From VAZQ01 sp963702695 (lineage in GTDB: Bacteria; Pseudomonadota; Alphaproteobacteria; Rhizobiales; Xanthobacteraceae), in NCBI GenBank assembly GCA_963702695.1, contig CAVPDS010000032.1:386590-450589 (forward strand): 64,000 nt of DNA. The letters are read 5' to 3'. The position numbers and the translations under genes were made by a program. The notes under the pieces are model-generated. The model had not been told where the DNA came from. It worked only from the letters and a program-made list of their open reading frames with translations, and searched no databases. Positions 62,514-64,000 of the stretch are shown here, in pieces; position 1 is the stretch's first letter, and every line of letters starts with the position of its first letter.

Positions 62514-63684
62514 GTGTCCTGATTCCTAAATCCGTTTCATTCTAGGCGTTTGCCGCGAGGGTACGCAGGCAGAAGCGTTGGATGCTGGCCAGGATGTCGT
62601 TAGCGGTCTTGGTCCAACGGAAGGGTTTGGGGTCGGCATTGGTGGCCTCGATGTAAGTTTTGATAGCGCTTTCGAGATCGGCAACTGAGCGGAACACCCC
62701 GCGCTTGAGTGCGCGTTCAGTCAGGAGCGCGAAGAAGCGTTCGACTTGGTTGAGCCATGAGGCCGATGTCGGCGTGAAGTGCACGTGCCAGCGCGGGCGC
62801 TTGGCGAACCAGTTGCGAATGAGCTTGGTCTTGTGGGTGCCGTAGTTATCCAGGATGACATGAATATCGAGATCGGTGGGCACATTGCGCTCGACCTCGT
62901 CAAGGAACTTGCGGAACTCCGTGGAGCGGTGTCGGGACATGCATTTGCCGACGATGGTCCCGGCCCTGACGTTGAGCGCCGCGAACAGAGATGTCGTTCC
63001 GTGCCGCTTGTAGTCATGCGTGCGCCGTTCGACTTGGCCGGGCCGCAGCGGCAGCAGCGGCTGCGTGCGGTCGAGCGCCTGTACCTGGGATTTCTCGTCG
63101 ACACACAGCACAACGGCGCGTTCCGGTGGCGACAAGTAAAGTCCGACGATGTCACGGACCTTCTCCACGAACAACGGATCAGAGGAGAGCTTGAAGGTCT
63201 CGACGCGGTGCGGCTGCAACCCGAAGGCGCTCCAGATGCGGTGCACGGTCGAGGGCGCGTGGCCGATCTCCTTAGCCATGCTCCTCAAGCTCCAATGCGT
63301 CGCGCCTTTCGGACGCGTTTCCAGCGTCTTGCGGATTGTGGTCGCGATCTCATCGTCGCCGATCGCGCGCGGCGCACCAGGACGCGGCTCGTCGTAGAGA
63401 CCATCCATCCGGCTCTCCGCGAAGCGATTGCGCCATGTGCCAGCAGTTGCGGCACAGACACCCACCTTGCCTGCGATCTCTTTGTTGTTGAGCCCCGCGG
63501 CCGCAGCCAGAACGATGCGCGCCCGCTCCGCCAATGCCTGCGGCGCGCCGTGCTTGCGCGTCAGAGCCGTCAATTCGCTCTTCTCACCGGCTTCCAGTAC
63601 GATCGCCACCGCACGACCCTTCGCCATTCTCGCCTCCCTTGCGTCACCGTCGCGAGAATGTAAATGATTTGTCGATCATGACAC
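62514..63684 (-). mobile_element. IS630-family element, copy 2 (1171 bp)
   Basis: Ends GTGTCCTGAT (62514) and ATCATGACAC (63684) are inverted repeats with one mismatch, flanked by TA at 62512-62513 and 63685-63686. Differs from copy 1 by a few substitutions and the absence of the extra T. Confidence 0.93.
62542..63627 (-). CDS. IS630 transposase, intact
   Basis: The 361-residue enzyme has an N-terminal helix-turn-helix (LNNKEIAGKVGVCAATAGTW), a second winged domain (STVHRIWSAFGLQPHRVETF) and the IS630/Tc1 DDE core with Asp in VLCVDEKSQ, Asp in VILDNYGTHK and Glu in LNQVERFF. The frame is whole, so it could mobilise both copies in the window. Confidence 0.95.
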   Translation of the reverse strand: MAKGRAVAIVLEAGEKSELTALTRKHGAPQALAERARIVLAAAAGLNNKEIAGKVGVCAATAGTWRNRFAESRMDGLYDEPRPGAPRAIGDDEIATTIRKTLETRPKGATHWSLRSMAKEIGHAPSTVHRIWSAFGLQPHRVETFKLSSDPLFVEKVRDIVGLYLSPPERAVVLCVDEKSQVQALDRTQPLLPLRPGQVERRTHDYKRHGTTSLFAALNVRAGTIVGKCMSRHRSTEFRKFLDEVERNVPTDLDIHVILDNYGTHKTKLIRNWFAKRPRWHVHFTPTSASWLNQVERFFALLTERALKRGVFRSVADLESAIKTYIEATNADPKPFRWTKTANDILASIQRFCLRTLAANA

Positions 63685-63718
63685 TAGCAGACCTCTCTTT
63701 CCGAAAAACTAAAAAGAC

Positions 63719-64000
63719 TGAAGTGGTCCCGGTTGTCTGAACAGATTTTCCGCGTCGATAAGTGGAACCTCTGCAGGGGTTAGGCTGCCAGGCGGAGAGG
63801 CAGCCGGGCGCAGTAAGCGTGATCGGGTGTCATGCCGTCAAGGCTCGAGTGTGGTCTGCGGCCGTTATAAAAGTCGAGGTAACGGCCGATCGAGGCGCGG
63901 GCCTCGCCGACGCTGTCATAGGCTCGCAGATACACCTCCTCGTATTTGACACTGCGCCACAGCCGCTCGACAAAGACGTTGTCCCGCCAGGCGCCTTTGC
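63719..64000 (-). mobile_element. End of an IS3-family element (partial)
   Basis: The end TGAAGTGGTCCCGGTTGTCT at about 63719 matches the TG-type termini of IS3 elements. The transposase C-terminus follows and leaves the window at 64000. The exact boundary is uncertain. Confidence 0.75.
63780..64000 (-). CDS. IS3-family transposase OrfB, C-terminal part
   Basis: The minus strand reads KGAWRDNVFVERLWRSVKYE, then YDSVGEARASIGRYLDFYN, RRPHSSLDGMTPD and a stop at 63780-63782. VFVERLWRSVKYEE contains the catalytic Glu of the rve core. The N-terminal two thirds lie beyond the right edge. Confidence 0.9.
   Translation of the reverse strand, partial: KGAWRDNVFVERLWRSVKYEEVYLRAYDSVGEARASIGRYLDFYNGRRPHSSLDGMTPDHAYCARLPLRLAA

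Noticed and set aside
1..64000. tRNA and rRNA genes
   Set aside because: No cloverleaf with conserved TTCGA arm and CCA-proximal acceptor, and no rRNA signature, was noticed while reading both strands; a tRNA scan was not run.

Overview
The window is GC-rich DNA from an alphaproteobacterium, most likely of the order Hyphomicrobiales in the Bradyrhizobium/Rhodopseudomonas/Xanthobacteraceae neighbourhood. This rests on gene content (tripartite tricarboxylate transporter receptors, PilZ and DUF3309 small proteins, ROS-type palindromic intergenic repeats) and general protein similarity recalled from memory; no database search was run.

Positions 1-22.9 kb form an ordered chromosomal core. It holds the end of a hydantoinase B gene, an HtrA protease, a secreted flavin oxidase with a haem c/carboxypeptidase-regulatory-like protein, patatin translationally coupled to purD, PilZ, tadA, an rluB-like/rsmD pair, an aromatic ring hydroxylase plus extradiol dioxygenase pair, a TctC receptor, dienelactone hydrolase, a YVTN propeller, ligA, DUF3309 and an M24 aminopeptidase. 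From 23.0 to 26.0 kb lies a complete fluoride-response operon: a fluoride riboswitch whose 3' strand pairs into an intrinsic terminator, followed by a cation/proton antiporter, UspA, CrcB and DUF190. A pentapeptide-repeat protein, a PQQ alcohol dehydrogenase with the acidic signature of lanthanide enzymes, and a cytochrome c follow.

From 30 to 35.5 kb the DNA is sparse. It contains small genes, a cold-shock protein, a cupin, and four copies of a palindromic repeat. At 35.5-39.4 kb a RiPP-like locus (a Gly/Asn-rich leader-type peptide, a PqqD-HprK fusion, a nucleotidyltransferase) is interrupted near the start of the PqqD-HprK gene by a 1228-bp IS481-like element with a perfect 7-bp target duplication. 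Removing the element restores the reading frame. At 39.9-43.5 kb is a molybdenum group (mop, modA, a one-domain modE, a DUF2325 gene) with two matching ModE-type palindromes; one sits in the divergent modA/mop promoter and one upstream of the DUF2325 gene.

From 43.6 kb to the right end the region is accessory and decaying. It includes prophage-type fragments, an autotransporter, a truncated TctC receptor, a broken DUF1254/DUF1214 gene, and an in-frame fusion of an IS481 helix-turn-helix domain to a tyrosine integrase. It also carries a HipA kinase with an AbiEi-like N-terminus flanked by two palindromic operators, a hypothetical gene split by an IS630 element, and secreted DUF1036/DUF4189 proteins. 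The end is a nested pile of IS elements: ISL3 interrupted by a truncated second copy of the 1228-bp IS481-like element, then an IS5-family element abutting an intact IS630 through a shared TA, then the edge of an IS3-family element.
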